Positions 44,338 to 53,244 of a stretch of 64,000 nt of DNA are shown here, in pieces (positions within the stretch are counted from its first letter, which is position 1; every line of letters begins with the position of its first letter). The notes below the pieces were generated by a model. That model ran no database searches. It had not been told where the DNA came from and was given only the letters and a program-made list of their open reading frames with translations. The stretch spans positions 1 through 64,000 of the IMG/VR virus record IMGVR_UViG_3300015371_000007; one strand, written 5' to 3'. Origin of the DNA: a virus. The position numbers and the translations under genes are program-made.

Positions 44338-45072
44338 ATGACGGCACGCGACATCATCACCGCGACGCTGCGCAGCATTCGTGTGCTCGGCGTGGGCGAT
44401 ACCCTTCTGGCCGAAGACGCCAATGATGCCTTCGACCGCCTGAACGACTGGCTGGACGGGCTCGCCTTGGAGCGCCTGGCGATCTACTACGTCACGCGCA
44501 CGAGCGTGCCGCTGGCGGCGAGCACGGCCACTTACACCATTGGCACCGGCGGCGTGATCAACATCGTGCGGCCGACGCAGATCGAGGCCGCGGGCTTGAT
44601 TCAGGACCCGAGCAACCCGGTCCCGTTCGAGCAGGGCGTCGAAATCTGGACGGATCAGCGTTGGCAGCAGTGCCCGAACAAGACGCTCACGAGCACCTAC
44701 GTGCAGGCGATCTACTACGACCACAATTGGGTCGCCGGGCTTGGCACGATCTACGTCTGGCCGATCCCGACCATCGGCACCACGCGGCTGGTGCTCTACA
44801 CGCCGGTCGCGTTGGCGGAGTTCGCGACGCTCGATACGAACTACACCTTCCCGCCGGGCTATCGCCGGTACATCCGCACCAACTTCGCCGCCGAGATCGC
44901 CTCGGAGTACGGCAAGCAGCTCTCGTCGGACCAAGTCGCGGCCGCGCGCCACGCGAAGGCGCAGGTCAAGCGCGCGAACATCCGCCCGGTCGAGTCGCGC
45001 GTCGATGCGGCGCTCCTGACCTCGTCTGAACAGTTCGATTGGCGGACGGGAGACTGGAAAGGGGGACGGTGA
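44338..45072 (+). CDS. P22 gp4-like head-tail connector (244 aa)
   Basis: MTARDIITATLRSIRVLGVG, then EDANDAFDRLNDWLDGLALE, is the N-terminal helical pattern of P22 gp4-type head-completion proteins. PPGYRRYIRTNFAAEIASEY near the C-terminus fits as well. It would bind below the portal. Longer than gp4 of P22 (166 aa). Overlaps the tail-hub gene by four bases, as gp4 and gp10 are adjacent in P22. Confidence 0.8.
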   Translation: MTARDIITATLRSIRVLGVGDTLLAEDANDAFDRLNDWLDGLALERLAIYYVTRTSVPLAASTATYTIGTGGVINIVRPTQIEAAGLIQDPSNPVPFEQGVEIWTDQRWQQCPNKTLTSTYVQAIYYDHNWVAGLGTIYVWPIPTIGTTRLVLYTPVALAEFATLDTNYTFPPGYRRYIRTNFAAEIASEYGKQLSSDQVAAARHAKAQVKRANIRPVESRVDAALLTSSEQFDWRTGDWKGGR

Positions 45073-47243
45073 GCAACCGTGTCCCCTTCGCGGGGTTCGT
45101 CGGCAGTGCCTTCAAGGCGTCGAGTCCGCGCTTCGAGATTCAGGACCTGTGGAACTGGTTCGTCGAGCGCGCCGAGTCGCCGGGGGCGAAGTCCGGCCAG
45201 GTGCTCTTGCCGTGTCCCGGCTTCGAGACGTTCGCGACGCTGCCGACCTTGCCGGTGCGCGGCGTGTTCGCGCAGAACAACCGGACGTTTGCCGTGGGCG
45301 GCGACACGCTCTACGAGCTGACGCGGCTCGGCGGCATCCTCACGCGCGCGACCACGGCGATTACGACCCCGGCGACCCCGATCATTACCAACAGCCCGCT
45401 CGCGCCCGCGCTGGTGAAGGCGAATCCGCCCGTCGTCACGCACGGCGGCGCGCTGGGCTCGACCACCTACGGCTACAAGGTCACGGCGACCAACGCCTAC
45501 GGCGAGACAGACGCCTCGCTGGAAGGCACGAGCCCCTACGGCAACGCCACGCTCTCGGGCACCAACTGGAACATCATCAGCTGGTCCGCGGTCGACGGCG
45601 CGACCGGGTACAAGCTCTATCGCACGACGGGCGGCGGCGCGGTGCCGGTCCTCGTGGCGGTCCTCAAGTCGACGACGCTGGTCTACAACGACCTCGGCAC
45701 GTCGGGCACGGCGGCGACGCCCCCGACGAGTAACACCAGCGGCGGCACGGTCGGCACGACGACCTACGGCTACAAGGTGACCGCGACGCTCGGCTTGGGC
45801 TCGACGGCCGCGAGCGCCGAAGGCGTGACCATCACCGGCCAGGCGACGCTCAGCTCCACCAACTACAACATCGTCACGTGGGCGAAGGTCACCAACGCGC
45901 GGGGCTATCAGGTCTACCGCACGACCGGCACGTCGGTGGGCACGGGCACGACCGTCCACCTCCCGCCGCCGCGCCTCATCGCCACCATCGACAGCCCCGA
46001 CACGCTGACGACGCAAGACATTGGCGACGATGGCGACAGCAAGACGCCGCCGACCACGAACACGACCGGCACCGCCGTCGTGCTGAACGACGGGTTGCCC
46101 GTCACCTTTTGCTCCAGCGGCGATGCCGGCGGACAGCTGTTCTTCGTGAGCGGCGGCACCGGCTACTGCTATGACCTTCGGACGGACGTCCTCGCGCCCG
46201 TGATTACCGGCGCCAACGCGAGCGGGTTCATTGACAGTTACTTCGTCTGCCTCGACGCCAACACCTCGACGCTGAAGGTCTCGGAGTCCTTCAACGGCTT
46301 CCTGTGGGACGCGACGCAGGTCTACCAGCGTGCGCGCGCGGGCGATAAGTGGCTGTCGATGGCGGTGACCTCGAACGAGATCTGGCTCATCGGCTCGCAG
46401 ACCGGCGAGGTGTGGACCGGCACCGGCAACGATGAGGCGCGCTTCACCCCCTACACGCCCGTTTTTCTCGAGACCGGCATCATCGCGACGGCCTCGATGG
46501 TGCGCGTGGCGGGCTCGCTGATGTGGGTCGCGCAGGACAAGGACGGCGCCGGCTACGTGGTCCGCACCAGCGGGTATCAGCCGCAGCGCGTGAGCACGGT
46601 CGCCGTCGATTACTCGATCCAACGACTCCAGACCATCGCCGACGGCTACGCCTTCAGTTATCAGATGGACGGCCACGCCTTCTATGTGCTGACGTTCCCG
46701 ACCGACCAAACGACCTGGGTCTACGACCTCGGGACCAACGAGTGGCACCGCCGCGGGTATTGGGATAGCGCGGCGATGACCTATGTCGCGTACCGGCCGC
46801 AGTGTTACACGTTCGCGTTCGGCGGGCTGGGCTTCGGCACCAACCTCGTGGGCGATCGTTCGTCCGGGCGCGTCTGCCGGATGCTCACCGATGCGGGCGT
46901 GGACGTCGATGGCTCCGTGATTCGCCGGCTGCGGCAGGCGCCGCACGTGGTCGACCACGACCAAGAGCTGACCTTCGACCGGTTGCAGATGGACATGGAC
47001 GTCGGCGTCGGGCTCTCGGCGGGCCAAGGCAGCGACCCGACGATGATGCTGTCGTACTCCAACGATGGCGGGTTGACATGGGGCAAGGAGCTGTGGCGCA
47101 GCGCCGGCCGGCAGGGCGACCGCCGGATTCAGGTGGCGTGGTCGCGGCTCGGCACGGCGAAGCTGCGCGTCTTTCGCCTCGTCGTCAGTGACCCGGTGCC
47201 GTGGCGCCTGGTCGGCGCGTGGCTGGAGCTGGAGGGCTCGTGA
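45069..47243 (+). CDS. P22 gp10-like tail hub with inserted FnIII-like repeats (724 aa)
   Basis: Start FAGFVGSAFKASSPRFEIQD followed by WFVERAESPGAKSGQVLLPC and PGFETF is typical of P22 gp10-type packaged-DNA stabilisers. Residues ~120-330 hold two repeats with VTATNAYGETDASLEG and WSAVDGATGYKLYRTTGGG then VTATLGLGSTAASAEG and WAKVTNARGYQVYRTTGTS, an FnIII/Ig-like pattern not present in P22. The C-terminal half (QTGEVWTGTGNDEARF, TWVYDLGTNEWHRRGYW) is a beta-propeller-like domain. Confidence 0.8.
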   Translation: MSNRVPFAGFVGSAFKASSPRFEIQDLWNWFVERAESPGAKSGQVLLPCPGFETFATLPTLPVRGVFAQNNRTFAVGGDTLYELTRLGGILTRATTAITTPATPIITNSPLAPALVKANPPVVTHGGALGSTTYGYKVTATNAYGETDASLEGTSPYGNATLSGTNWNIISWSAVDGATGYKLYRTTGGGAVPVLVAVLKSTTLVYNDLGTSGTAATPPTSNTSGGTVGTTTYGYKVTATLGLGSTAASAEGVTITGQATLSSTNYNIVTWAKVTNARGYQVYRTTGTSVGTGTTVHLPPPRLIATIDSPDTLTTQDIGDDGDSKTPPTTNTTGTAVVLNDGLPVTFCSSGDAGGQLFFVSGGTGYCYDLRTDVLAPVITGANASGFIDSYFVCLDANTSTLKVSESFNGFLWDATQVYQRARAGDKWLSMAVTSNEIWLIGSQTGEVWTGTGNDEARFTPYTPVFLETGIIATASMVRVAGSLMWVAQDKDGAGYVVRTSGYQPQRVSTVAVDYSIQRLQTIADGYAFSYQMDGHAFYVLTFPTDQTTWVYDLGTNEWHRRGYWDSAAMTYVAYRPQCYTFAFGGLGFGTNLVGDRSSGRVCRMLTDAGVDVDGSVIRRLRQAPHVVDHDQELTFDRLQMDMDVGVGLSAGQGSDPTMMLSYSNDGGLTWGKELWRSAGRQGDRRIQVAWSRLGTAKLRVFRLVVSDPVPWRLVGAWLELEGS

Positions 47244-49735
47244 TCCCTCCGCCCAAGAACGCCGTCACCGATCCGCAGACCGGCCGCGTCACGGTGGAGT
47301 GGCTCAGTTGGCTGACGGACCTCGCCGACGCGGCGAGCGGCACCACGCCGACGACGCCGACGACCCCCAGCGGCGGCGGCAGCTCCGGGAGCGGCAGCTC
47401 CTCGGCGGCGCTGCCATTCAACCTCGTGACGGGCAGCGGCACCCTCGGCGCGCTGCCGAAGTGGGTCGGCGACAAGATCCTCGGTGACTCGATCATGGCC
47501 GAGGTCGGCGGGGTCATCACCGTCGCCGGCACGCTGTCGGCGATCGGGCTGCGAGCGAGCACCGCCGACATCGCGTTACTGACGGGCACCAACCTCACGC
47601 TGAGCGGCACGCTCACGGCGGGCACGGCGAACATCAGTGGGACGACGACCACGGGCCGACTGGTCGTGACCAACGACATCGCCTCACACCTCATCCCGTC
47701 GCTGACCGACACGTGGGATCTCGGCCGGTTCGATCGGCTGTGGAACCAGGCCTACATTTCGCAGATCAACGCCGTGGTCTTTGCGCGCACGACGCAGACG
47801 CTCTTCGGCGGGTATTCGACGATCGGGAAGAACGCCGGCTCCTTCACGGCCGATGTCGTCGCCGCCGACGTCACGACGATCAACTTCGGGCAGGCGATGA
47901 CGCCGAACGATTTCGTGCTGGTGCGCGCCACCGACACGAGCGGCCCGACCATCAAGGCCGAGTACCTGCAGATCGGCACGTTAGTCAGCGGGACGACCTA
48001 CAACGTCACGCGCGATCTCAGCGGGCTCTACGCGGCCAACGCCAATCCGACCTGGCCGAGCGGCACGCCGTATCTCGTGCTGGGCAACAGCGGCGACGGC
48101 CGGATCGATATGTACGCGTACGACGGGCGCCCGCGCACGGTCTACACCGTGCAGGGCGCGACCTACAACGCGCAGACGGACCGCGGCGTCATTGGGAACC
48201 TGAACGGCTACTACGGATACGTCACCAACGTCTTCGGCGCCGCGTTCGGCGACGCGACCAAGGCGTGGATCAAGATCGACGACGACCCGACGACGGGCGG
48301 GGTGAAGCTCGGGTACGGCGCGACGACCACGGTCCGGATTTCCTCGACGGGCGCGTCGAGCTTCGAGAGCGGCATCACCATCGGCGCGACCGGCAGTCTG
48401 ACAGCCGGCGGCGTCGTGCTGAATAGCTCCGGCCTGTATATCGACCCGGTCAGCGCGTCCGGCGGGGGCGCGTTTACGAATAACAACGCGGTGCGTTGGA
48501 CGACCGACGTGACGTATCACACGGCGATCTGGCGGTCGGATGATACGGCCGGAACGGCGATTAAGTACTGGAACTTCGATCAAATCAACGACTACGCCAC
48601 GGTTTACTCCAAGACGTACTTCAACACTCAGCAACGGTGTGCGCCGGGCTCGGCGATCTTTTGCTGGAGTCGGATGGTGCAGTGGGGCAAAGCGATGGGG
48701 GACGCCGAGTTGCTCTTGGTCTGCAGCGCGACCGACACGGTCAGTCGCTTCGAGGCCTACATCTGGATGTGGGGCTATTACACCGGCGGCTACGGGCAAC
48801 AGATCCAGATCGGTTTCGGGACCGCCCCGTCGATGAACGGCAGCGGGGGTGGAACTGGCGGCGTCTTCAGCAGCGGCCTCGTTCTCCGCAGCTCCGGCGC
48901 GGCGAACTCCGGCGCGACGGAGAACCGAGGGACGTTCACGTCGTATGGCTGCATCTCCGTCGCCGTCGAGGGGTCGACTGACACGCAGCTGCTGAACCTG
49001 TTCCGCATCACCGTCAGCAACGACCAGTCGGGCCTCGGCCATAACCTGCGGTGGGTGAGTGGGTCCGGCTTCCATCGCGGGGATACCGGGAAGTCCGGCT
49101 GGGGGATCCGCTTCGTCGGCAGCTCCAGCGGCGATGTCTTCTACATCGAGCGCGCCGCCGCCGGACCGGCTAACCCGCTGGCGCCCGTGCAGCTCTGGCA
49201 GATCGGGGCCACAGGCGTCGTCACTATGACCAACGCCCTCAACTTCAGCACAGACCCCGGCAGCTGGATCGACTGCGACATCGCCACACGGATCCGCATC
49301 ATCAGCAGCTATTCGGGCTTGAACCGCTGGGTGACGTGGGACGGCGTGCAGTGGTACTGCGCGACTGACGGCGTCGCGAATCTCGGGCACGGCGCCGGGC
49401 GCTGGAACACGCTCTACGCAACCAACGGGACGATCAACACGTCGGATGCGCGCACGAAGACCGACATCATCGAGACCGCTTTCGGGACCGCGTTCCTCAT
49501 GGCGCTGCGGCCCATCGACTTCCGGTGGAAGAACCCAGCGTGGGACGAGCGCCCGCATCACGGGTTCCTCGCGCAGGACGTCGCGCGCGTCGCGCCCGGC
49601 TTCGGGGGCCTGGAGTGGAACGTCGCGCACGAAGCGGTCGGCCTGAACTACATGACCTTCATCGGCCCGTTGGTCGCGGGCTTTCAGGATCACGAAACGC
49701 GCCTCCGCGCGCTGGAGCACCGTCATGGCGAATGA
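47240..49735 (+). CDS. Tail fibre with C-terminal intramolecular chaperone (peptidase S74)
   Basis: 831 residues. N-terminal anchor (PKNAVTDPQTGRVTVEWLSW), Gly/Ser-rich linker, long beta-rich shaft and a C-terminal S74 domain: INTSDARTKTDIIE around 732-745 carries the catalytic Ser735 and Lys740, followed by FRWKN, HHGFLAQDV and LNYMTFIGPLVAGFQDHETR. S74 domains trimerise the fibre, then cut themselves off. The start GTG overlaps the gp10-like stop. Confidence 0.85.
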   Translation: MIPPPKNAVTDPQTGRVTVEWLSWLTDLADAASGTTPTTPTTPSGGGSSGSGSSSAALPFNLVTGSGTLGALPKWVGDKILGDSIMAEVGGVITVAGTLSAIGLRASTADIALLTGTNLTLSGTLTAGTANISGTTTTGRLVVTNDIASHLIPSLTDTWDLGRFDRLWNQAYISQINAVVFARTTQTLFGGYSTIGKNAGSFTADVVAADVTTINFGQAMTPNDFVLVRATDTSGPTIKAEYLQIGTLVSGTTYNVTRDLSGLYAANANPTWPSGTPYLVLGNSGDGRIDMYAYDGRPRTVYTVQGATYNAQTDRGVIGNLNGYYGYVTNVFGAAFGDATKAWIKIDDDPTTGGVKLGYGATTTVRISSTGASSFESGITIGATGSLTAGGVVLNSSGLYIDPVSASGGGAFTNNNAVRWTTDVTYHTAIWRSDDTAGTAIKYWNFDQINDYATVYSKTYFNTQQRCAPGSAIFCWSRMVQWGKAMGDAELLLVCSATDTVSRFEAYIWMWGYYTGGYGQQIQIGFGTAPSMNGSGGGTGGVFSSGLVLRSSGAANSGATENRGTFTSYGCISVAVEGSTDTQLLNLFRITVSNDQSGLGHNLRWVSGSGFHRGDTGKSGWGIRFVGSSSGDVFYIERAAAGPANPLAPVQLWQIGATGVVTMTNALNFSTDPGSWIDCDIATRIRIISSYSGLNRWVTWDGVQWYCATDGVANLGHGAGRWNTLYATNGTINTSDARTKTDIIETAFGTAFLMALRPIDFRWKNPAWDERPHHGFLAQDVARVAPGFGGLEWNVAHEAVGLNYMTFIGPLVAGFQDHETRLRALEHRHGE

Positions 49736-50072
49736 TTCCTACACACAGCAGCGGCTCGGGGCGGACCCCAACTTTCAGGAACGGGTGCGCGCCTGTCTGA
49801 TGACGGCGGCGTGGCAAGTGCTGGGGGAGCCGACCAACACGCCCGACCACGCGCAACGCGCGCAGTTCGCCCGTGTCGTCATCAACAGTCCGAACCAGCA
49901 GACGCAGTCGATCGCCACGTGGGTCGTCATGCGACCCAACGTGATGCTCTTCGAGACGTCGTACAACTTCCAGGCGGGCGCCATCATCAGCGCGACCGGC
50001 GACGCGGACATCACCTCGCAGCTCCTCACCGACTGGAACTTCATGGCCGGCATCACGACCGGCGTGACGTAA
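49725..50072 (+). CDS. Hypothetical virion-region protein (115 aa)
   Basis: MANDSYTQQRLGADPNFQER start; a helical first half with RACLMTAAWQVLGEP, beta-rich second half. ATG overlaps the fibre gene end. Probably a structural or assembly accessory. Confidence 0.6.
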   Translation: MANDSYTQQRLGADPNFQERVRACLMTAAWQVLGEPTNTPDHAQRAQFARVVINSPNQQTQSIATWVVMRPNVMLFETSYNFQAGAIISATGDADITSQLLTDWNFMAGITTGVT

Positions 50073-50079
50073 ACCCCTT

Positions 50080-50484
50080 ATGCCTATTGATTCAACGCTG
50101 GGGCGCCTAGTCGCCGCCGAAGAGGCGCTGCGACGCCTCGCCGAGCAACGGATGCCGCTCAAGACCGCCTATCAGATCGCCAAGCTCGCGAAGCTGTTGA
50201 GCGCGGAGGTCGAGATCTTCCAGCAGAAGAAGACGGAGATCTTCCGTGCCCACGGGACCGAGCGGCCCCCGAAGACGGAAGAGGAGCGCGCGCAGTTCGG
50301 GGAGACCGTGCTCGAAGTGCCACCCGCGTCGCGGCAGGTCGTGTTCGACGCCATGAAGGAACTGTTCGAGGTGCCGGTGCGGATTGAGTGGGCGCCGCTC
50401 ACGCTCGCCCAGCTGGACGGCGTGTCGATTTCGCCGCTCGACCTGATCGCGCTGGACCCGGTGGTCGAGGGCGATCCCGCGTAA
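50080..50484 (+). CDS. Hypothetical structural protein, DUF1617-like helix (134 aa)
   Basis: MPLKTAYQIAKLAKLLSAEV then IFQQKKTEIFRAHG resembles the 'AYKIAKL..LV..E...F...R' helix of DUF1617-type tail accessory proteins. The C-terminal part is a small beta region (VPVRIEWAPLTLAQLDGVSI). Confidence 0.6.
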   Translation: MPIDSTLGRLVAAEEALRRLAEQRMPLKTAYQIAKLAKLLSAEVEIFQQKKTEIFRAHGTERPPKTEEERAQFGETVLEVPPASRQVVFDAMKELFEVPVRIEWAPLTLAQLDGVSISPLDLIALDPVVEGDPA

Positions 50485-50544
50485 CTGGCGTACATCGCAC
50501 CCGTTTTGCGATCGGGGGTGACGGATCCGCAGAATCGACTCGGC

Positions 50545-50976
50545 ATGATCCGCCCCGCCACGGAAGACGACGTTCCGCGCCTGGTCGAAATGGGCGAGCG
50601 GTTTCTCACGGAGACGGTTTATCGCACGCGCGTCCCGGTCAATCCGCAGCAGATGGCGACAACGGTGTTGCGGCTACTCGCGACGGAGACCGGCGCCGTG
50701 TTCGTGTCGGAGCGCGACGGCGCGCTGGTCGGGATGATCGGCCTGCTGGCCTTCACCAACCCGATCACCGGCGAGCCCACGATCAGCGAGCTGTTCTGGT
50801 GGGTCGAGCCGGAGCATCGCGGGTGCGGCCTGCGGTTGCTGCGACGCGCCGAAGCCTGGGGGCGTGAAAGCGGCGCGGCGAAGGTGCACATGATCGCGCC
50901 GACACCGGACGTCGCGCGGCTCTACGAGCGGCTCGGCTACGAGCAACTCGAAACCACGTTTCAGAGGGCACTGTAA
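50545..50976 (+). CDS. GNAT-family N-acetyltransferase (143 aa)
   Basis: MIRPATEDDVPRLVEMGERF start, VSERDGALVGMIGLLAF and SELFWWVEPEHRGCGLRLLR, the acetyl-CoA loop (RGCGLRLL) of GNATs, then AKVHMIAPTPDVARLYERLG and YEQLET. Such enzymes occur in tail/ejection regions of podoviruses; they may modify a virion protein or a host target. The start is ATG 50545. Confidence 0.8.
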   Translation: MIRPATEDDVPRLVEMGERFLTETVYRTRVPVNPQQMATTVLRLLATETGAVFVSERDGALVGMIGLLAFTNPITGEPTISELFWWVEPEHRGCGLRLLRRAEAWGRESGAAKVHMIAPTPDVARLYERLGYEQLETTFQRAL

Positions 50977-51987
50977 ATGGCTGTGGGCACCGCACTCGCA
51001 ATTGCCGGCGCCGCGCAGGCGATCGGCGGCATGATCAAAGCGAAGAAGCAGTCGACCGCCTCGAAGAAGGCGGCAGACGCGCAGGTCGCCGCGACCAACC
51101 AAGCCTCGGACTACATGCGGCAGGGCATGGGCCAGCTGGGGCAGCTCTATTCCCCCTACATCAACGCGGGCGCGGGCGCGATGGGGACGCTCGGCCGACT
51201 GACGACGCCTGGACCGGGCGCGCGCTACGCGTCACCCGGCCCGCCCAACGCGATGCCGTCGCCCTACGGGATGCCGCCGAATCAGGCGATGCCGCGCGGC
51301 GGGGGCTACGGGCCTCCCGGCGGGGGGATGCGAATGCCGGACGGGCGTCAGGTCGCCGGCCCGTACCCGATGGCGGATGGCGGCGACTTCAATGTCGCCG
51401 GCCCCACGATGTTCCTCGCGGGCGAAGCCGGCCCGGAGCGCGCGACGTTCCAGCCGCAAGGCGGCGGTGGCGGGAACTTTTTCGGTGGCGGCGGCGGGTA
51501 CGAAGTCCCTGAGCCCGGTGAGCCCGGCTACGGCCAACCGCCGCAGGGCGGCGGGGGTGGCAACTTCGGCAGCTACGGGGGGCAACCGCAGTTCCAGCCG
51601 CAGGGCGGCGGTGGCGGGGACTTCTTCAATGCCGGCGGTGGCGGGGGCGGCAACTTCGCCCACTACGGCGGAGAACAGCCGCAGTTCCAGCCGCCGCCGC
51701 CGTCGCAGGGCGGCGGGGGTGGCGGGATGAACTTCGCCGACTACATCGGGAGCCAACCGCCGCAGGGGGGCGGTCCGCCGCCACCGCCGCCGGGTGGCAA
51801 TTTCGCCGCGCCGAATCCGGGGATGCCGCGCATGGGCGCCGGCATGGCGATCGGCCGGTCCATGACTGGCGGACGCCGCCGGATGGGAATGCCGATGGGC
51901 GGAACCTTCGCGCGCATGATGCCAGGCGGTCCGATGGGTCCGCAGGGCGCGCCGATGGGCGACGGCGGCGGCAACTTCCGCTACTAA
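50977..51987 (+). CDS. Ejection/internal virion protein with GGNF-rich low-complexity domain (336 aa)
   Basis: VGTALAIAGAAQAIGGMIKA then ADAQVAATNQASDYMRQGMG and QLYSPYINAGAGAMGTL is the N-terminal type of podoviral internal virion proteins. GPTMFLAGEAGPERATFQP follows. Residues ~160-270 consist of Gly/Gln/Phe/Pro repeats (QGGGGGNF, GGNFAHYGG, PQFQPQGGGGG). The repeat region could form a flexible or gel-like passage for DNA ejection. Ends with a GMP-rich tail. Confidence 0.65.
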   Translation: MAVGTALAIAGAAQAIGGMIKAKKQSTASKKAADAQVAATNQASDYMRQGMGQLGQLYSPYINAGAGAMGTLGRLTTPGPGARYASPGPPNAMPSPYGMPPNQAMPRGGGYGPPGGGMRMPDGRQVAGPYPMADGGDFNVAGPTMFLAGEAGPERATFQPQGGGGGNFFGGGGGYEVPEPGEPGYGQPPQGGGGGNFGSYGGQPQFQPQGGGGGDFFNAGGGGGGNFAHYGGEQPQFQPPPPSQGGGGGGMNFADYIGSQPPQGGGPPPPPPGGNFAAPNPGMPRMGAGMAIGRSMTGGRRRMGMPMGGTFARMMPGGPMGPQGAPMGDGGGNFRY

Positions 51988-51996
51988 GGGGCCGCG

Positions 51997-53244
51997 ATGC
52001 CGATGAATTACTTCGACCCGTCGACGATGCCGCGAGGGGCGAGTTATGGGGGCGGGGCCCCCGGCGGCGGCGGCGACACCAACGCGGCCGGCGCGGCGGC
52101 AGATCCGTTTGAGTACACGCAGGGATCGCTGCTCACGCCGTGGCAGGGCCACTTCAACTCGCAGGGCTACGGTGGCGGCTACAGCGTGCCGCAGTTCACG
52201 CCGTTCAACTACGCCGACATCAACTATCGCGCGCCGGATGTGGGCTCGTTCGGCGAGCGCTACGACGACCCGGCGGCGTTCCGCTTCGCCGACTTCGAGG
52301 GGCCCGACCAGTTCAAGGCGCCGACCGCGGAGGAGATGCAGCAGGACCCCGGCTACCAGGCGCGCGCGAAAGCGGCGCAGGCCGGCGCGACCGCGGCGGC
52401 GGCGCATGGGGGTGTGCTCAACACCGGCGGGTTCGCCAAGGGTCTCGCACGGACCCTTGGCGATCAAGCCGCGCAGGAGTACGGGAACGTCTACAACCGC
52501 CGCAAGAGCGAGTGGGACACCAATTGGGGCCGCGCGAAGGACATCTACGGCACCAATCAGGGCAACACGAAGCAGGCGTTCGACACCAACGTCGGCAACA
52601 AGCTCTCGGCCTATCAGACGCGGCAGAACACGTGGAAAGGCAACGCCGACGTCGGCCTCCAGCAAGGGCAACTCGGGTGGGACGTCGCGCAGGGCACGTG
52701 GGACCGCAACATGAGCAAGGCGCGACAGGGCTGGGACGATCAGCGTCAGTACGACCAGCAGGTCGCCGCCGCGAGCGCGTCGAACGCGAATCAGCAGTAC
52801 GAGCGCGACCTCGGGGACTACAACCGCGCGCGCGATGAGTTCTGGACGAATCAGGACCGCCAGTCGGGATTGCTCGATCGCGAAGCGAACCGCGGCATGA
52901 CGGCGGCGAACGCCTACGGCAACCAGCTGATGGGCGGCTACGGCGCGCTCGGCAATCTCGCCATCGGCGGCGGGGACGCGCGCGCCTCGGGCTACATGGG
53001 CAGCGGCAACGCGTGGGGCCAGTTTGCCGGCGACACGGCCGGCACGATCGGCGGGCTCGCGCTCTACGGGGCCATGAATCGGAGGCCGGCGGCGCCTGGT
53101 GGCGGCGGCGGTGGCGCCGCGCCGAGCGGACGATCGTATAGCGCGCCGCCGCAGCTCTCCGGCGTGACGCCGTTCTCGCGTCCGCCCACCGCCGTGATGC
53201 AGAACCCCTATGGCTACGGTGGTGGTGACTGGAGCAACCGCTGA
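51997..53244 (+). CDS. Ejection/internal virion protein (415 aa)
   Basis: TAEEMQQDPGYQARAKAAQA, GGVLNTGGFAKGLARTLGDQ and AAQEYGNVYNRRKSEW match the common helix pattern 'PGYQFR...A...GG...G.....L..Y.Q..A..EY' of phage DNA-ejection proteins. Long Gln/Asn-rich helical region (QQYERDLGDYNRARDEFWTN), Gly-rich ends. Start ten bases after the preceding gene. Confidence 0.65.
   Translation: MPMNYFDPSTMPRGASYGGGAPGGGGDTNAAGAAADPFEYTQGSLLTPWQGHFNSQGYGGGYSVPQFTPFNYADINYRAPDVGSFGERYDDPAAFRFADFEGPDQFKAPTAEEMQQDPGYQARAKAAQAGATAAAAHGGVLNTGGFAKGLARTLGDQAAQEYGNVYNRRKSEWDTNWGRAKDIYGTNQGNTKQAFDTNVGNKLSAYQTRQNTWKGNADVGLQQGQLGWDVAQGTWDRNMSKARQGWDDQRQYDQQVAAASASNANQQYERDLGDYNRARDEFWTNQDRQSGLLDREANRGMTAANAYGNQLMGGYGALGNLAIGGGDARASGYMGSGNAWGQFAGDTAGTIGGLALYGAMNRRPAAPGGGGGGAAPSGRSYSAPPQLSGVTPFSRPPTAVMQNPYGYGGGDWSNR

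Noticed and set aside
44859-47027. 722-residue leftward ORF
   Set aside because: Antisense to the tail hub; composition typical of a shadow frame.
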